From NCBI GenBank assembly GCA_903831085.1, contig CAIKWE010000031.1, positions 37,234-101,233 of the forward strand: a stretch of 64,000 nt of DNA. The letters are read 5' to 3'. Position numbers and translations under genes: made by a program. This document shows, piece by piece, positions 1 to 7,784 of the stretch. The notes below the pieces were generated by a model. That model made no database searches. It worked only from the letters and a program-made list of their open reading frames with translations, and was not told the DNA's origin. Numbering within the stretch: position 1 is the first letter of the stretch; each line of letters opens with the position of its first letter. The DNA comes from an uncultured Verrucomicrobiota bacterium. GTDB lineage: Bacteria; Verrucomicrobiota; Kiritimatiellia; Kiritimatiellales; Tichowtungiaceae.

Positions 1-34
1 TTGGTTTTTTTAAAGGAAACGAAAAACTGCTTGA

Positions 35-65
35 TAAAAAAGCAGCCCCGGAAAACCGGGGCTGC
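35..65 (-). terminator. Rho-independent terminator of the H1-like gene
   Basis: A perfect 10-bp inverted repeat (GCAGCCCCGG / CCGGGGCTGC) with a 4-nt loop is followed on the minus strand by a run of six T. It lies about 25 bp after the stop of the small basic protein gene and is read in the same direction. Confidence 0.9.
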
Positions 66-89
66 ATCAGAACTAATCAGCCGAGGCTG

Positions 90-203
90 TTATTTCTTTT
101 TAGCGACTTTTTTCACGGCCTTTTTAGCGACTTTCTTTTTCGCTACTTTTTTCACGGCCTTCTTCGCCACTTTCTTCTTCGCTACTTTTTTCTTAGCTGC
201 CAT
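90..203 (-). CDS. Lysine-rich histone H1-like DNA-binding peptide (37 aa)
   Basis: A 37-residue peptide made only of Met, Ala, Lys and Val, with 20 lysines in KKVAKK/AVKK-type repeats. This is the composition of the histone H1/Hc1-like basic tails that bind DNA without sequence specificity. The start is supported by a good ribosome site (AAGGAG, 5-8 nt before ATG), and a strong terminator follows the stop. A sigma70-like promoter lies about 100 bp upstream, so the gene looks like an independent, possibly strongly expressed unit. The role is inferred to be nucleoid compaction or nucleic-acid binding; a degenerate repeat with no function cannot be excluded, but the start and stop signals argue for a real gene. 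Confidence 0.75.
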   Translation of the reverse strand: MAAKKKVAKKKVAKKAVKKVAKKKVAKKAVKKVAKKK

Positions 204-308
204 TTTCGTCTCCTTGTTGACTGGGTTAACCCTTCTCTCAGCTGACTTCCGCAACTCTCATCATTTTTTAACCGCTGCTTCACGTCAGCTTGTCCCTGTA
301 CAAGCGAA

Positions 309-337
309 GGTATAACGATTAAAAATTTTTCTTGCAA
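309..337 (-). promoter_or_regulatory. Sigma70-like promoter for the H1-like gene
   Basis: Read on the minus strand there is TTGCAA, a 17-nt AT-rich spacer and TATACC. This would start transcription near 302 and give a leader of about 100 nt before the H1-like start codon. Identified by eye only. Confidence 0.4.
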
Positions 338-366
338 CTGGAGATTGTGGAAATCGTAAAAAATTT

Positions 367-975
367 TTACCACCGGTTGTGGTGCTCGCGCGCGATAATT
401 TCCGCAAGTTCATCCGCCGCTCTCTCAAAAATATCGTTGATGACAGTGTACTGATAGTACGACTGATGTTTCATTTCGTCTGCGGCGTTGCGCATTCTTT
501 TCTCAATCACCTCGGCGCTGTCGGTCGAACGTCCGCACAACCGGCGGCGCAATTCCTCCATGGATGGCGGCGCGATGAAAATATCAACGAGGCTCTGTTT
601 AATTATGTCGTCGTCGGCCAGCGCGGCGCAGGCGAGGCGGATCTGCTTCGCGCCCTGCACATCAATATCCATAATGATATCAAGCCCCTGTGCCAATGCG
701 TCGTAGACCGTCTGCTTCAGCGTGCCGTAGCGGTTGCCGTGCACCCGCGCGTGCTCCAGAAACTCGCCGCTGGCGATGCGTTTGCTGAATTCCTCCTCCG
801 AAAGGAAGTGATAGTGCACGCCATCCTGCTCGTTGCCGCGCGGCGCACGCGTTGTGCAGGAGATGGAATAGACCATCTGCGGAAATTTTTCGATCAGCCG
901 GTTGCACAGCGATGATTTTCCGGTGCCGGACGGCGCGGAGACAACCAGCAGCAGCGGTTTTTGCTTACTCGACAT
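367..975 (-). CDS. gmk: Guanylate kinase
   Basis: Phosphorylates GMP to GDP with ATP in the cytoplasm, in purine nucleotide synthesis. The 202-residue product has the P-loop SGTGKSS at residues 16-22, followed by the GMP-binding segment (SISCTTRAPRGNEQDGVHY), both in the usual places and at the usual family length. The gene overlaps the end of yicC by 11 bp, the common yicC-gmk arrangement, so the two are probably cotranscribed and translationally coupled. Confidence 0.97.
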   Translation of the reverse strand: MSSKQKPLLLVVSAPSGTGKSSLCNRLIEKFPQMVYSISCTTRAPRGNEQDGVHYHFLSEEEFSKRIASGEFLEHARVHGNRYGTLKQTVYDALAQGLDIIMDIDVQGAKQIRLACAALADDDIIKQSLVDIFIAPPSMEELRRRLCGRSTDSAEVIEKRMRNAADEMKHQSYYQYTVINDIFERAADELAEIIAREHHNRW

Positions 976-1843
976 TCTGAATCTGCTCCCGGATCCGTTC
1001 GAGTTCGGTTTTGAACGCCACCACCTGCTCCGTGATCTTCAGATCGTTCGCCTTGGAACCGATCGTGTTGATCTCGCGGAAAAGCTCCTGCGACAGAAAG
1101 TCGAGCGAGCGTCCGGCGGGATCGCCGCCGCGCAGCATTTTTTTAAACTGCTGAATGTGGCTCTCCAGCCGCGTGATCTCTTCCGAAATATCGCTTCGTT
1201 CAGCGAACAGCGCGATCTCTTTGATGATCCGCTCATCCGCCGCGACATGTTTCAGTCCGGCGGATTCCAATCCCTGGAACAATTTCTTCCGGACATTGGA
1301 GGCGATCTGCGGCGCGCGCGCTTTGATCTTCTCCAACATGACTTCCAGCAGCGCAAGCCGCTTCAGAAAATCGGTTTCGAGCGCTTTGCCTTCGCGCAAA
1401 CGCATCGCGTTGAGTTTTTTCAGCGCGGCGGTCAGCGCTTTTTCCAAGGTCTGGAAAAATTCCTCCGGATTCTGCTCCGTCGTCTGCATTTTCAGCAGGC
1501 CGGGCATCTGCAGCAGCAGCGAGGCGCTCAAATCGTCCTTGAGGTTCAGCTTTTTGGCCGCGCGGCGCAGTTTATTGACGGTTTCTTCGGCGCGCGGAAG
1601 GTTGATCTGCATCGTCGCGCCGCCGTTCGCGGCCTCGAGCTGCACGTTTCCGCTGATCCGCCCGCGCGAAATCTGTTCCTGAATGATTTTCTGAACACGC
1701 GACTCGAACGCCGCGAGCTGCGGCGGCAGGCGCACCACCGTATCGAGCTGTTTGCGGTTTACTGAACTCAGCTCGACCGTCACCTGCACCTGTTCCGTAC
1801 GGGCTGATGCCGCGCCGAAACCTGTCATGCTTTTAATCGCCAT
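965..1843 (-). CDS. yicC: YicC family endoribonuclease
   Basis: Member of the YicC/YloC family, known from E. coli as an RNA endonuclease linked to stationary-phase survival. The start at 1843 gives the family's opening, MAIKSMTGFG, and has a GGTGG stretch just upstream; a GTG 9 bp further up would also be in frame but lacks this spacing. The C-terminal part (EEITRLESHIQQF, GRSLDFLSQELFREINTIGSKA) is the conserved core. Length of 292 aa is normal. It precedes gmk with a short overlap. One copy of the dispersed TTCCA/TGGAA palindrome sits inside the gene (1442-1460) and encodes FQTLEK. Confidence 0.93.
   Translation of the reverse strand: MAIKSMTGFGAASARTEQVQVTVELSSVNRKQLDTVVRLPPQLAAFESRVQKIIQEQISRGRISGNVQLEAANGGATMQINLPRAEETVNKLRRAAKKLNLKDDLSASLLLQMPGLLKMQTTEQNPEEFFQTLEKALTAALKKLNAMRLREGKALETDFLKRLALLEVMLEKIKARAPQIASNVRKKLFQGLESAGLKHVAADERIIKEIALFAERSDISEEITRLESHIQQFKKMLRGGDPAGRSLDFLSQELFREINTIGSKANDLKITEQVVAFKTELERIREQIQNVE
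1442..1460. repeat. Dispersed palindrome, one-mismatch copy inside yicC
   Basis: Arms TTTTCCA and TGGAAAA flank a 5-nt centre; it differs from TTCCAANNNTTGGAA at one base. The reading frame of yicC passes through it. Confidence 0.7.
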
Positions 1844-1845
1844 GA

Positions 1846-2691
1846 TTACCACCGGTATTCTGCATCGTTACCCGCCCCGGAAACCTCAACCCCCTTTGCC
1901 TCCAGCGAAACCATGCCTTTGGGGCTGACATCTATTAGCGCATAGACGGTATACGCTTTGTTGAGCTTTTTTTGTTCCGCTATTTTCTTAAAGAACGCGA
2001 GGCCTGCCGCCGGGAATTTGATCGGAGCGGGCAGGTGTCCTCTGCCGCAGGAAATGAAAGTGCTGTATCCTTCGGCGGATTTCTGTTCGATTTTACCTGC
2101 ATCATAAAATTCCAGCCCTACGATTTTTCCATTCAGTTGGTCGGGGAAAAGAACCGCGTCGCTGGCAGACACCTTTGGCTTGGCGGCTAAATCCGGAATC
2201 TCTGTCTTTACTGACCATTGGTATTTCCCCTCATCGTCGGCCTTTTTATATTCATTGCCTACCGCCACAGAACGATTGGTGCCGCCGCCGACTTGAACAT
2301 AGACTTCCTCCTGATCCTGGCGTTGCATTACGGAACTGTCCTCGTGTCCAGGTTCTGGAACAGATTTTAAAAAAAACCCGAGCCCCTCTTGAGCAAAAAC
2401 CACCTGCTCCCCTGCGGAATCCGTGGTTACAGAGTAATCGCCCGATTCGCGGGGTTTTTCACTGGAGCGCAAATTGCCTGTGTACAGCCCGTTTTTCAGC
2501 TTTCGCACGAAGTATGTCCGGTTGAATTTAACTTTTATAATTTTCCCGGCCAGCTGGGCCCGCGCGGTTGCTACTTCCCTGGCTGCATATTCTCCGCCAG
2601 CCGGGGGCGGCAGCTTTTCGGCTGTTGCAGTAAGAATGAAGAAGCCGCTGATTACACCCGCCCATCGCCGAATCGTCTTTCCCTTATACAC
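1846..2691 (-). CDS. Exported protein of unknown function with an internal duplication
   Basis: No known family recognised. The 281-residue product begins with a basic and hydrophobic stretch (WAGVISGFFILTATAEK) that looks like a signal peptide. Two halves resemble each other: QLAGKIIKVKFN...GLGFFLKSV...VYVQVGG near residues 46-140 and QLNGKIVGLEFYDAG...GLAFFKKIAE...VYALIDV near residues 187-262, suggesting two copies of one small beta-rich domain. It lies just upstream of yicC (3-bp spacing to the yicC start) and 12 bp after trpB, so it may be read with both. The function is unknown. Confidence 0.7.
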   Translation of the reverse strand: MYKGKTIRRWAGVISGFFILTATAEKLPPPAGGEYAAREVATARAQLAGKIIKVKFNRTYFVRKLKNGLYTGNLRSSEKPRESGDYSVTTDSAGEQVVFAQEGLGFFLKSVPEPGHEDSSVMQRQDQEEVYVQVGGGTNRSVAVGNEYKKADDEGKYQWSVKTEIPDLAAKPKVSASDAVLFPDQLNGKIVGLEFYDAGKIEQKSAEGYSTFISCGRGHLPAPIKFPAAGLAFFKKIAEQKKLNKAYTVYALIDVSPKGMVSLEAKGVEVSGAGNDAEYRW

Positions 2692-2703
2692 GGTGCTTCT
2701 CCT

Positions 2704-3900
2704 TTATTTGATACCCCGTCCCTTTTTCCACTCCGCGATCTGCTGCACGTCTTTATCGCCGCGACCCGAGACATTGATGATGAGAATATCGTCTTTTGAA
2801 AACTGTGCGCCGTTTTTGACAACCCACGCGATGGCGTGCGAGCTTTCAAGCGCGGGCAGAATTCCTTCCCACTGCGCGAGCTGGTCGAAGCCGGCGACGG
2901 CATCGGCGTCTTCGATGTAAGTGTACTCGGCGCGGCCGGTGTCGTGCAGCAAAGCGTGTTCGGGGCCGACAGAAGCGTAATCCAAACCGGCGCTGACGGA
3001 ATGCGTCAGCAGAATCTGTCCGTCGTCGTCCTGCAGAACATAACTCTTCGTGCCTTGCAGCACGCCGACTTTGCCGCCGGCGAAACGCGCGGCGTGTTTG
3101 CCGGGCTCGATGCCAAGGCCGCCGGCTTCGACGCCGATCAGACGGACGCCTTTGTCCTTTATAAAGGAACTGAAAATTCCGATGGCATTACTTCCGCCGC
3201 CGACGCAGGCGATAATGGCTGTCGGCAGGCGTCCTTCGGCTTTCAAAATCTGTTTGCGCGCCTCTTTGCCGATCACGCTCTGGAAATCGCGCACGATCAT
3301 CGGGTACGGGTGCGGCCCGAAGGCGGTGCCGAGGACGTAGTGCGTGCCGCGCAGGTTGCTGACCCAGTCGCGCATCGCTTCGTTGATCGCTTCCTTGAGC
3401 GTCTGCTGCCCGGCGGTGACGGCAACGACTTTCGCGCCGAGGCTTTCCATGCGGAAAACGTTGAGCGCCTGCCGCTCCATATCGACCTTGCCCATGTAAA
3501 CGACGCATTCCATACCGAAGAGCGCGGCGGCGGTGGCGGTGGCGACGCCGTGCTGGCCCGCGCCGGTCTCGGCAATCAGCCGCGTCTTGCCGAGCCGCTT
3601 CGCCAAAAGCGCCTGCCCGATGACGTTATTAATTTTGTGCGCACCGGTGTGGTTGAGGTCTTCGCGTTTGAGATAAATCTTCGGGCCGCCGAGTTGCGCG
3701 GTCATCCGTTCGGCGAACCAGAGCGGCGACGGACGGCCGACATATTCGCGCAGGTAATAATCGAGTTCTTTTTTGAAGCCGGGATCTTTCCGCGCCGTTT
3801 TATAAACGCGTTCCAGTTCGCGAAGCGGCTCTATCAGCGTTTCCGGAACAAAGACGCCGCCGTACGGGCCGAAGTGTCCTTGTTTGTCCGGCAGAGTCAT
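2704..3900 (-). CDS. trpB: Tryptophan synthase beta subunit
   Basis: Joins indole and serine to give tryptophan with pyridoxal phosphate; partner of TrpA, which is not in this window. The 398-residue product has the PLP lysine in HTGAHKINN (K89), the phosphate-binding GGGSNAIG loop and the conserved opening [19 protein letters not shown]. It overlaps the end of trpF by 4 bp, so the two are translationally coupled in a trpF-trpB operon. Confidence 0.97.
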   Translation of the reverse strand: MTLPDKQGHFGPYGGVFVPETLIEPLRELERVYKTARKDPGFKKELDYYLREYVGRPSPLWFAERMTAQLGGPKIYLKREDLNHTGAHKINNVIGQALLAKRLGKTRLIAETGAGQHGVATATAAALFGMECVVYMGKVDMERQALNVFRMESLGAKVVAVTAGQQTLKEAINEAMRDWVSNLRGTHYVLGTAFGPHPYPMIVRDFQSVIGKEARKQILKAEGRLPTAIIACVGGGSNAIGIFSSFIKDKGVRLIGVEAGGLGIEPGKHAARFAGGKVGVLQGTKSYVLQDDDGQILLTHSVSAGLDYASVGPEHALLHDTGRAEYTYIEDADAVAGFDQLAQWEGILPALESSHAIAWVVKNGAQFSKDDILIINVSGRGDKDVQQIAEWKKGRGIK

Positions 3901-4529
3901 CGCCTGGCTCTTTCGATAAACTGTTTCACCTTGCGGATATCTTTGACGCCCGGCTCTTTTTCGACGCCGGAACTAACATCCACGCCCCATGGTTTCACCG
4001 AGGCGATCGCTTCGCGCACATTTTCGGGGGTGAGCCCGCCGGCCAGCATCAACGGCTTGCCGACGGCGGTTTTCATCGCCATCGCGCGCTCCCAGCTGCT
4101 GACCTTGCCGGTGCCGCCGACGGTATCCGGATCGAACGTGTCAGCCAGCAGAACCGCAGGCTCGGGATCAACCGCGCGCAGTATGTTGCGATTGACGTCC
4201 TCGCTCATGCGCGGCGAAAGCCAGACTTCCAACCCATGGAAGATCGGGCGGTTGATTTTCCAATCATTGGAATTCATGTGGATCTGAACCACGTCAAGGC
4301 GGCAGGCGACGGCAACGGATTCGACTTCGTCGGCCGACGGCTCGACGAAAACGCCGACCTTTTTAATCTGCTCGGGAATGCTCTTGAGCCAGCCGGTGAC
4401 CTGCTCGGGCCGGACATAGCGCGGGGAGCGCGGCCAGAAAATAAAGCCGATCGCCTCGGGCTCTAAAGCGCAAATCTGCTCCAGATCGTTTTTGGAGCAG
4501 ATTCCGCAGATTTTAATAAACACCTTCAT
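3897..4529 (-). CDS. trpF: Phosphoribosylanthranilate isomerase
   Basis: Amadori rearrangement of phosphoribosylanthranilate in tryptophan synthesis. The 210-residue TIM-barrel has the signature start FIKICGI (catalytic Cys8) and the C-terminal phosphate-binding [10 protein letters not shown] and VDVSSGVE segments. The start has a GGAAG stretch just upstream. It is first of a trpF-trpB pair. Two copies of the dispersed palindrome with starts 31 bp apart lie within the gene (4227-4272) and encode residues in the middle of the barrel. Confidence 0.95.
   Translation of the reverse strand: MKVFIKICGICSKNDLEQICALEPEAIGFIFWPRSPRYVRPEQVTGWLKSIPEQIKKVGVFVEPSADEVESVAVACRLDVVQIHMNSNDWKINRPIFHGLEVWLSPRMSEDVNRNILRAVDPEPAVLLADTFDPDTVGGTGKVSSWERAMAMKTAVGKPLMLAGGLTPENVREAIASVKPWGVDVSSGVEKEPGVKDIRKVKQFIERARR
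4227..4272. repeat. Pair of dispersed palindromes inside trpF
   Basis: The copy at 4227-4241 is an inexact form (TTCCAACCCATGGAA) and 4258-4272 is exact (TTCCAATCATTGGAA). Their starts are 31 bp apart. Confidence 0.75.
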
Positions 4530-4637
4530 AGGACTTCCGTGGAATATTGGAGTGTTGGAATACTGGATTACTGTACGCCTGCTTTACCCGCCAATCCATC
4601 GTTCCTTTGTTCCATCATTCCGCGCTCCTTCGGAACG

Positions 4638-5285
4638 CTATTTTTCCAAGCTTTCCTCCGCGAGTTCTTCGGCGATTTCTTCGGCGGCTTCGAACGCCAT
4701 GTCGCGGCGGACTTCGCTGTCACTGAAAAAGAGCGGGTTCTGGCCGTCGGCCCAGGCGATGCGGACATCCGTGATGCCGATGAAGCCGAGGGCGGCGCTC
4801 ACCTGACGGGTCAGGGCGTCGCGATTGTCATTTTCCTTATAAATGCCGCCGGAGGCGACCAGCAGCACGACGGTGGTGATGTTGTGCAGCGGCTTCGGAC
4901 CGGCATCGGTCAATTCGAACATCATGCCGGGGGCCAGAACCTGATCCATCCAGGCTTTCATGATACCGGGAGCGGAAAAGTTCCACATCGGCATGGTCAG
5001 CACCAGCACATCAGCCTTTTTGAGTTCGTCGACCTGCTTCTGGACATAGTTCGCGGCCGCTTCTTCGGCTTTGGTCGGCTCATAGGCCGGATCAAACACC
5101 GGCATCCACATGCGGCGGAAAAGATCGTTGGAGTAGTAAGGCGGTTTGTCCTGATAAAGGTCGACGTTGTTGAGCTCCACGTCGGGGTTCAGTTCCAGCA
5201 GTTTACCGAAAAAGCGGGCGGCGAGCTGCTTGGAAACAGACTGCTCGACCGGCTTCGGATTAGCGCATACATGCAAAATATTCAT
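4638..5285 (-). CDS. FMN-dependent NAD(P)H azoreductase/quinone reductase family protein
   Basis: Flavodoxin-fold oxidoreductase of the AzoR/NQO type, which passes electrons from NAD(P)H through FMN to quinones or azo compounds. The 215-residue product starts MNILHVCANPKP with the phosphate-binding loop region (SVSKQLA), and has the TMPMWNFSAPGIMKAWMDQVLAPG segment typical of the family. Physiological substrate unknown. It stands 108 bp upstream of trpF with AT-rich, TGGAATATTGGAG-like filler between them, so it is likely a separate unit. Confidence 0.85.
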   Translation of the reverse strand: MNILHVCANPKPVEQSVSKQLAARFFGKLLELNPDVELNNVDLYQDKPPYYSNDLFRRMWMPVFDPAYEPTKAEEAAANYVQKQVDELKKADVLVLTMPMWNFSAPGIMKAWMDQVLAPGMMFELTDAGPKPLHNITTVVLLVASGGIYKENDNRDALTRQVSAALGFIGITDVRIAWADGQNPLFFSDSEVRRDMAFEAAEEIAEELAEESLEK

Positions 5286-5912
5286 TCGATCATACTCCCC
5301 TGGGTTCGTTCTGTTTGGAAAATCAACGGCTGGAACTGTAACAGCGGCGCGGGGCGCGGCACAAGCGTTTCTTTGAGGCCTGTGGAAATTTCCGGCCCGC
5401 GCGGCAGACCGCAGGCCTGAGTCTTCAGGCTTTAGGCCGACGGCGACAGGATGCTTTCAGCCAGACGGCGTATTCTTTCTGATCGATTTCTACGGCAAAT
5501 ATTTATCGCTTCACTCGGCCAGCTTCTTGAGCGCGTTGTGATAGCGCCGCATGCCGCGTTCCGCAATTTTCATCTGAAAATTGGCATTTGGGGCAGCAGC
5601 CTTCGTATGGCCGCCCCCGTTTGGGCTGCGGCCTTCTGCCTTTTGGCTTTTGGGCTTATCGGTCATGTGAGAACTGTGTTTATAACGTCCGATTTTGGCA
5701 AGTCCGGATTGTCGGCACCTCAAGCCTATAGCCTAAGGTCTATGGCCTAAAGCCTTCTCAAAGATCTGCCCCAGACAGGATTTTCTGCGCCTACGGCTTG
5801 CCCTTCGGGGCCGTCCTGTCAACGACAGTCCTGCCTCACTGCGCTGCGCTTGTGTGAACCTAAGGTTCTCATCCCGTCCTCATTCATCATTCATAGTTCA
5901 TCATTCTGAATG
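5286..5912. other. Long intergenic stretch, mostly non-coding repeats
   Basis: No convincing gene. It holds short inverted or mirrored words built on GCCTAAAGCC/GCCTGAGTC (about 5413-5437 and 5720-5755) and, near the end, repeats of the TTCATCATTCAT type (5880-5908). One weak small reading frame is listed separately. The region marks the start of an accessory patch that runs to about 9 kb. Confidence 0.6.
5511..5666 (-). CDS. Possible small basic protein (51 aa), doubtful
   Basis: A 51-codon frame starting at 5666 gives a basic peptide ending KIAERGMRRYHNALKKLAE, which looks like an amphipathic helix. There is no clear ribosome site and no recognised family, and the surrounding sequence is repeat-rich. 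Listed because the C-terminal half does not look random; it may well be a shadow. Confidence 0.2.
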   Translation of the reverse strand: MTDKPKSQKAEGRSPNGGGHTKAAAPNANFQMKIAERGMRRYHNALKKLAE

Positions 5913-5989
5913 TGGTGCCTCGGACAGGAGTCGAACCTGTAACCCTCAGATTCGAAATCTGATGCTCTATCCAGTTGAGCTACCGGGGC
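5913..5989 (-). tRNA. tRNA-Arg (anticodon TCG)
   Basis: Full cloverleaf on the minus strand: GCCCCGG acceptor, D-arm AGCTCAACTGGATAGAGC, anticodon stem TCAGA/TCTGA with loop TTTCGAA, T-arm GGTTCGACTCC, and encoded CCA. The acceptor stem has one C-A mismatch at the 4-69 pair. Confidence 0.95.
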
Positions 5990-6041
5990 GTTTGGAAGTG
6001 ATGAACGATAAGCGATGATCGCTGAATGTGCGAAGAGATTT

Positions 6042-6148
6042 TTCACCACAGAGTCCACAGAGGACACGGAGAAGATTTGTCTCTCGCAAAGACGCCAAGT
6101 CGCAGAGATTTTATGCGCATTTTGCGCCCTTTCGCGGCAGAATACTCC
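6042..6148. repeat. CACAGAG-type dispersed non-coding repeat
   Basis: A stretch rich in the words CACCACAGAGTCCACAGAGG, CACGGAGAAG and CGCAAAGACGCCAAGTCGCAGAG. Similar non-coding strings occur in many unrelated environmental genomes; no function is established to my knowledge. It ends directly at the start codon of the vsr remnant. Related strings appear at about 8740-8880 and 10490-10545. Confidence 0.6.
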
Positions 6149-6149
6149 C

Positions 6150-6363
6150 ATGGATCACCTGACTCCAAAGATGCGCTCATGGAATATGTCGCGGATACGC
6201 GGAACAGATACAAAACCCGAGGTTCTCGTCCGCTCCATGTTGCACCGCGCCCCATAGAAACTAGGCGCCGTTCCATATAAGAACATTTGTTCGCCTTGTT
6301 CTGGTATTTTTACAGCGTGCGATTATGCTCGGCCTGCAAAGAAGCCAAGGACACAACGCCGCT
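6150..6363 (+). pseudogene. vsr: Broken very-short-patch-repair endonuclease (Vsr) gene
   Basis: Frame one from ATG 6150 reads MDHLTPKMRSWNMSRIRGT then DTKPEVLVRSMLHRAP and stops at 6257; this is the typical N-terminus of Vsr, the T:G mismatch nickase that accompanies 5-methylcytosine methylases. In another frame, around 6310-6360, the sequence reads CDYARPAKKPRTQRRY, which resembles the zinc-binding Cys/Lys-rich part of Vsr. The central catalytic part is deleted and frameshifted. The remnant runs straight into the start of the downstream endonuclease. The N-terminal match is clear; the second piece is an inference. Confidence 0.65.
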
Positions 6364-7356
6364 ATGCGATACTGGTGGGTTAATCATAATCAGACATTCC
6401 GACAAGAATTTGGCGGCGGATATATCTGGTGTCCAAAGAAGAATCGCAACGGGCAGCAAAACCACTTCTATGAAACGGTGCGAGAGGTTGCTCCGGGAGA
6501 TGTCGTTTTCTCTTTTTCCGACACCCGAATTCAAGGATTTGGGTTCGCAAAAACCCACTGTTATTCATGCCCAAGGCCAAATGAGTTTGGTCGAATTGGC
6601 GATTCTTGGGATCACAGCGGCTGGCGCGTAGATGTTGCCTTCCAAAAGCTCGCCATTCCTCTCCGCCCCATAGATTACAAGGATCTTTTTGCCCCGCTTC
6701 TTCCAGAAAAATATGCGCCGATACGGGCTGAAACTGGCTATGGAAACCAGGGAGCTTATTTTTCAGAAGTTACTAAAGCCATCGCCCTTTTAATCGCCAA
6801 TCTTTCCGACCCAACACTTATTCATCTTTTTGATACGCACACGGCCAACGAAACGCCGGGCGGATATGAAACGGCCGCAACGGCTCCGTTGTGCTCTATT
6901 TTAGAGTGGGAAGACCAACAGCAACGGATCATAGAAAGCTCCACTGAGGTTTCAGAAACCACACGAAAAGCCCTTGTCTATGCGCGAAAAGGACAGGGCC
7001 TGTTCAAACAGCGTGTTTCTGAATTTGAAAAAGCTTGTCGTATTACTCGGGTCAACAACCCTGCTCATCTAATCGCAAGTCATATAAAACCGTGGCGCGA
7101 GTCAAATAATGAGGAACGTCTTAGCGCCGGGAACGGCCTTCTCCTTACGCCATCTATAGACCACCTCTTTGATCGAGGCTTTATCACCTTCGCGGATGAT
7201 GGCGAGGTTGCTATATCGCCTGTGGCCGATAAAGTTTCGCTCGAACGAATGGGCGTAAAAACCGTTGCCCCGCTATTCGTGGGGAGTTTTAACTCCGATC
7301 AAAAATATTTTCTCCGCTATCACCGAGAGGAAATTTTCCTACAAGCCGCCTCTTAG
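6364..7356 (+). CDS. EVE/PUA-like and HNH endonuclease, probably modification-dependent
   Basis: A 330-residue protein. Residues 1-145 (MRYWWVNHNQTF...GGYIWCPKKN...FYETVREVAPGDVVFSFSDTRI) resemble EVE/PUA-type domains that read modified bases. Residues 220-290 form an HNH_2-type nuclease with H240 (LIASHIKPW), N257 (GNGLLL) and H267 (SIDHLFDRG). This architecture suggests restriction of DNA carrying modified cytosine, an inference from domain pairing. The start at 6364 fits the domain beginning; an in-frame upstream ATG at 6325 lies in vsr-derived sequence. Its end overlaps the opposing small gene by 4 bp. It sits beside a broken vsr, so it may be the survivor of a larger restriction locus. 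Confidence 0.8.
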   Translation: MRYWWVNHNQTFRQEFGGGYIWCPKKNRNGQQNHFYETVREVAPGDVVFSFSDTRIQGFGFAKTHCYSCPRPNEFGRIGDSWDHSGWRVDVAFQKLAIPLRPIDYKDLFAPLLPEKYAPIRAETGYGNQGAYFSEVTKAIALLIANLSDPTLIHLFDTHTANETPGGYETAATAPLCSILEWEDQQQRIIESSTEVSETTRKALVYARKGQGLFKQRVSEFEKACRITRVNNPAHLIASHIKPWRESNNEERLSAGNGLLLTPSIDHLFDRGFITFADDGEVAISPVADKVSLERMGVKTVAPLFVGSFNSDQKYFLRYHREEIFLQAAS

Positions 7357-7616
7357 CCGAGAACGCGATGTATATCTTCGGTTGTTTCGATGTAGCCTCC
7401 CTCGCCCAACTGCTTTTTGATGTTCCGAATAATTCTGCGGTAATACCTCAAGATCGCTTGCGCCTCCTCGACACCGTTTACTTCGGCAATGTGTCCATAC
7501 GAAACGCCGTGTTTGTAGTAGCCAACGGGTTCTTCGTACAGCGCCACGCGACAAGTCAGCCCGTCGAGCACTTGTCCCCACTCCTGCTCGTTCAACTCTA
7601 CTTTTGGTTTTTTCAT
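7353..7616 (-). CDS. Small conserved-looking protein, unknown function (87 aa)
   Basis: The 87-residue acidic and basic helical protein (MKKPKVELNEQEWGQVLDGL...) ends convergently with the HNH nuclease gene, overlapping by 4 bp. There is no clear ribosome site and no family I can name with confidence. The well-formed amino acid usage and the tight convergence suggest a real gene. The neighbourhood suggests, but does not show, a defence role. Confidence 0.55.
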   Translation of the reverse strand: MKKPKVELNEQEWGQVLDGLTCRVALYEEPVGYYKHGVSYGHIAEVNGVEEAQAILRYYRRIIRNIKKQLGEGGYIETTEDIHRVLG

Positions 7617-7712
7617 GTCTGTAGTATCCCGGCTTTTCGTTTGGTTTTCTACAGACTATCGGTCTCATTTTCGGATTTGTCCACGGACGATGAGTCCAGT
7701 TGCGTAGAGGGG

Positions 7713-7750
7713 TTCCAAGGTTTGGAAGATTTCTTTCCAAACATCGGGAA
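7713..7750. repeat. Composite palindrome, exact copy plus degenerate copy
   Basis: The exact copy TTCCAAGGTTTGGAA is at 7713-7727, followed 7 nt later by TTCCAAACATCGGGAA. The same composite with the same 7-nt gap occurs at 53168-53204. The site lies in the leader of the NERD gene. Confidence 0.75.
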
Positions 7751-7784
7751 GACGGGCATGCTCCGAAAAATCCGGAGAATAAAC

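Noticed and set aside
5891..6151. Minus-strand frame containing APVAQLDRASDFESEGYRFDSCPRH
   Set aside because: This peptide is the translation of a tRNA gene (tRNA-Arg), a well-known artefact.
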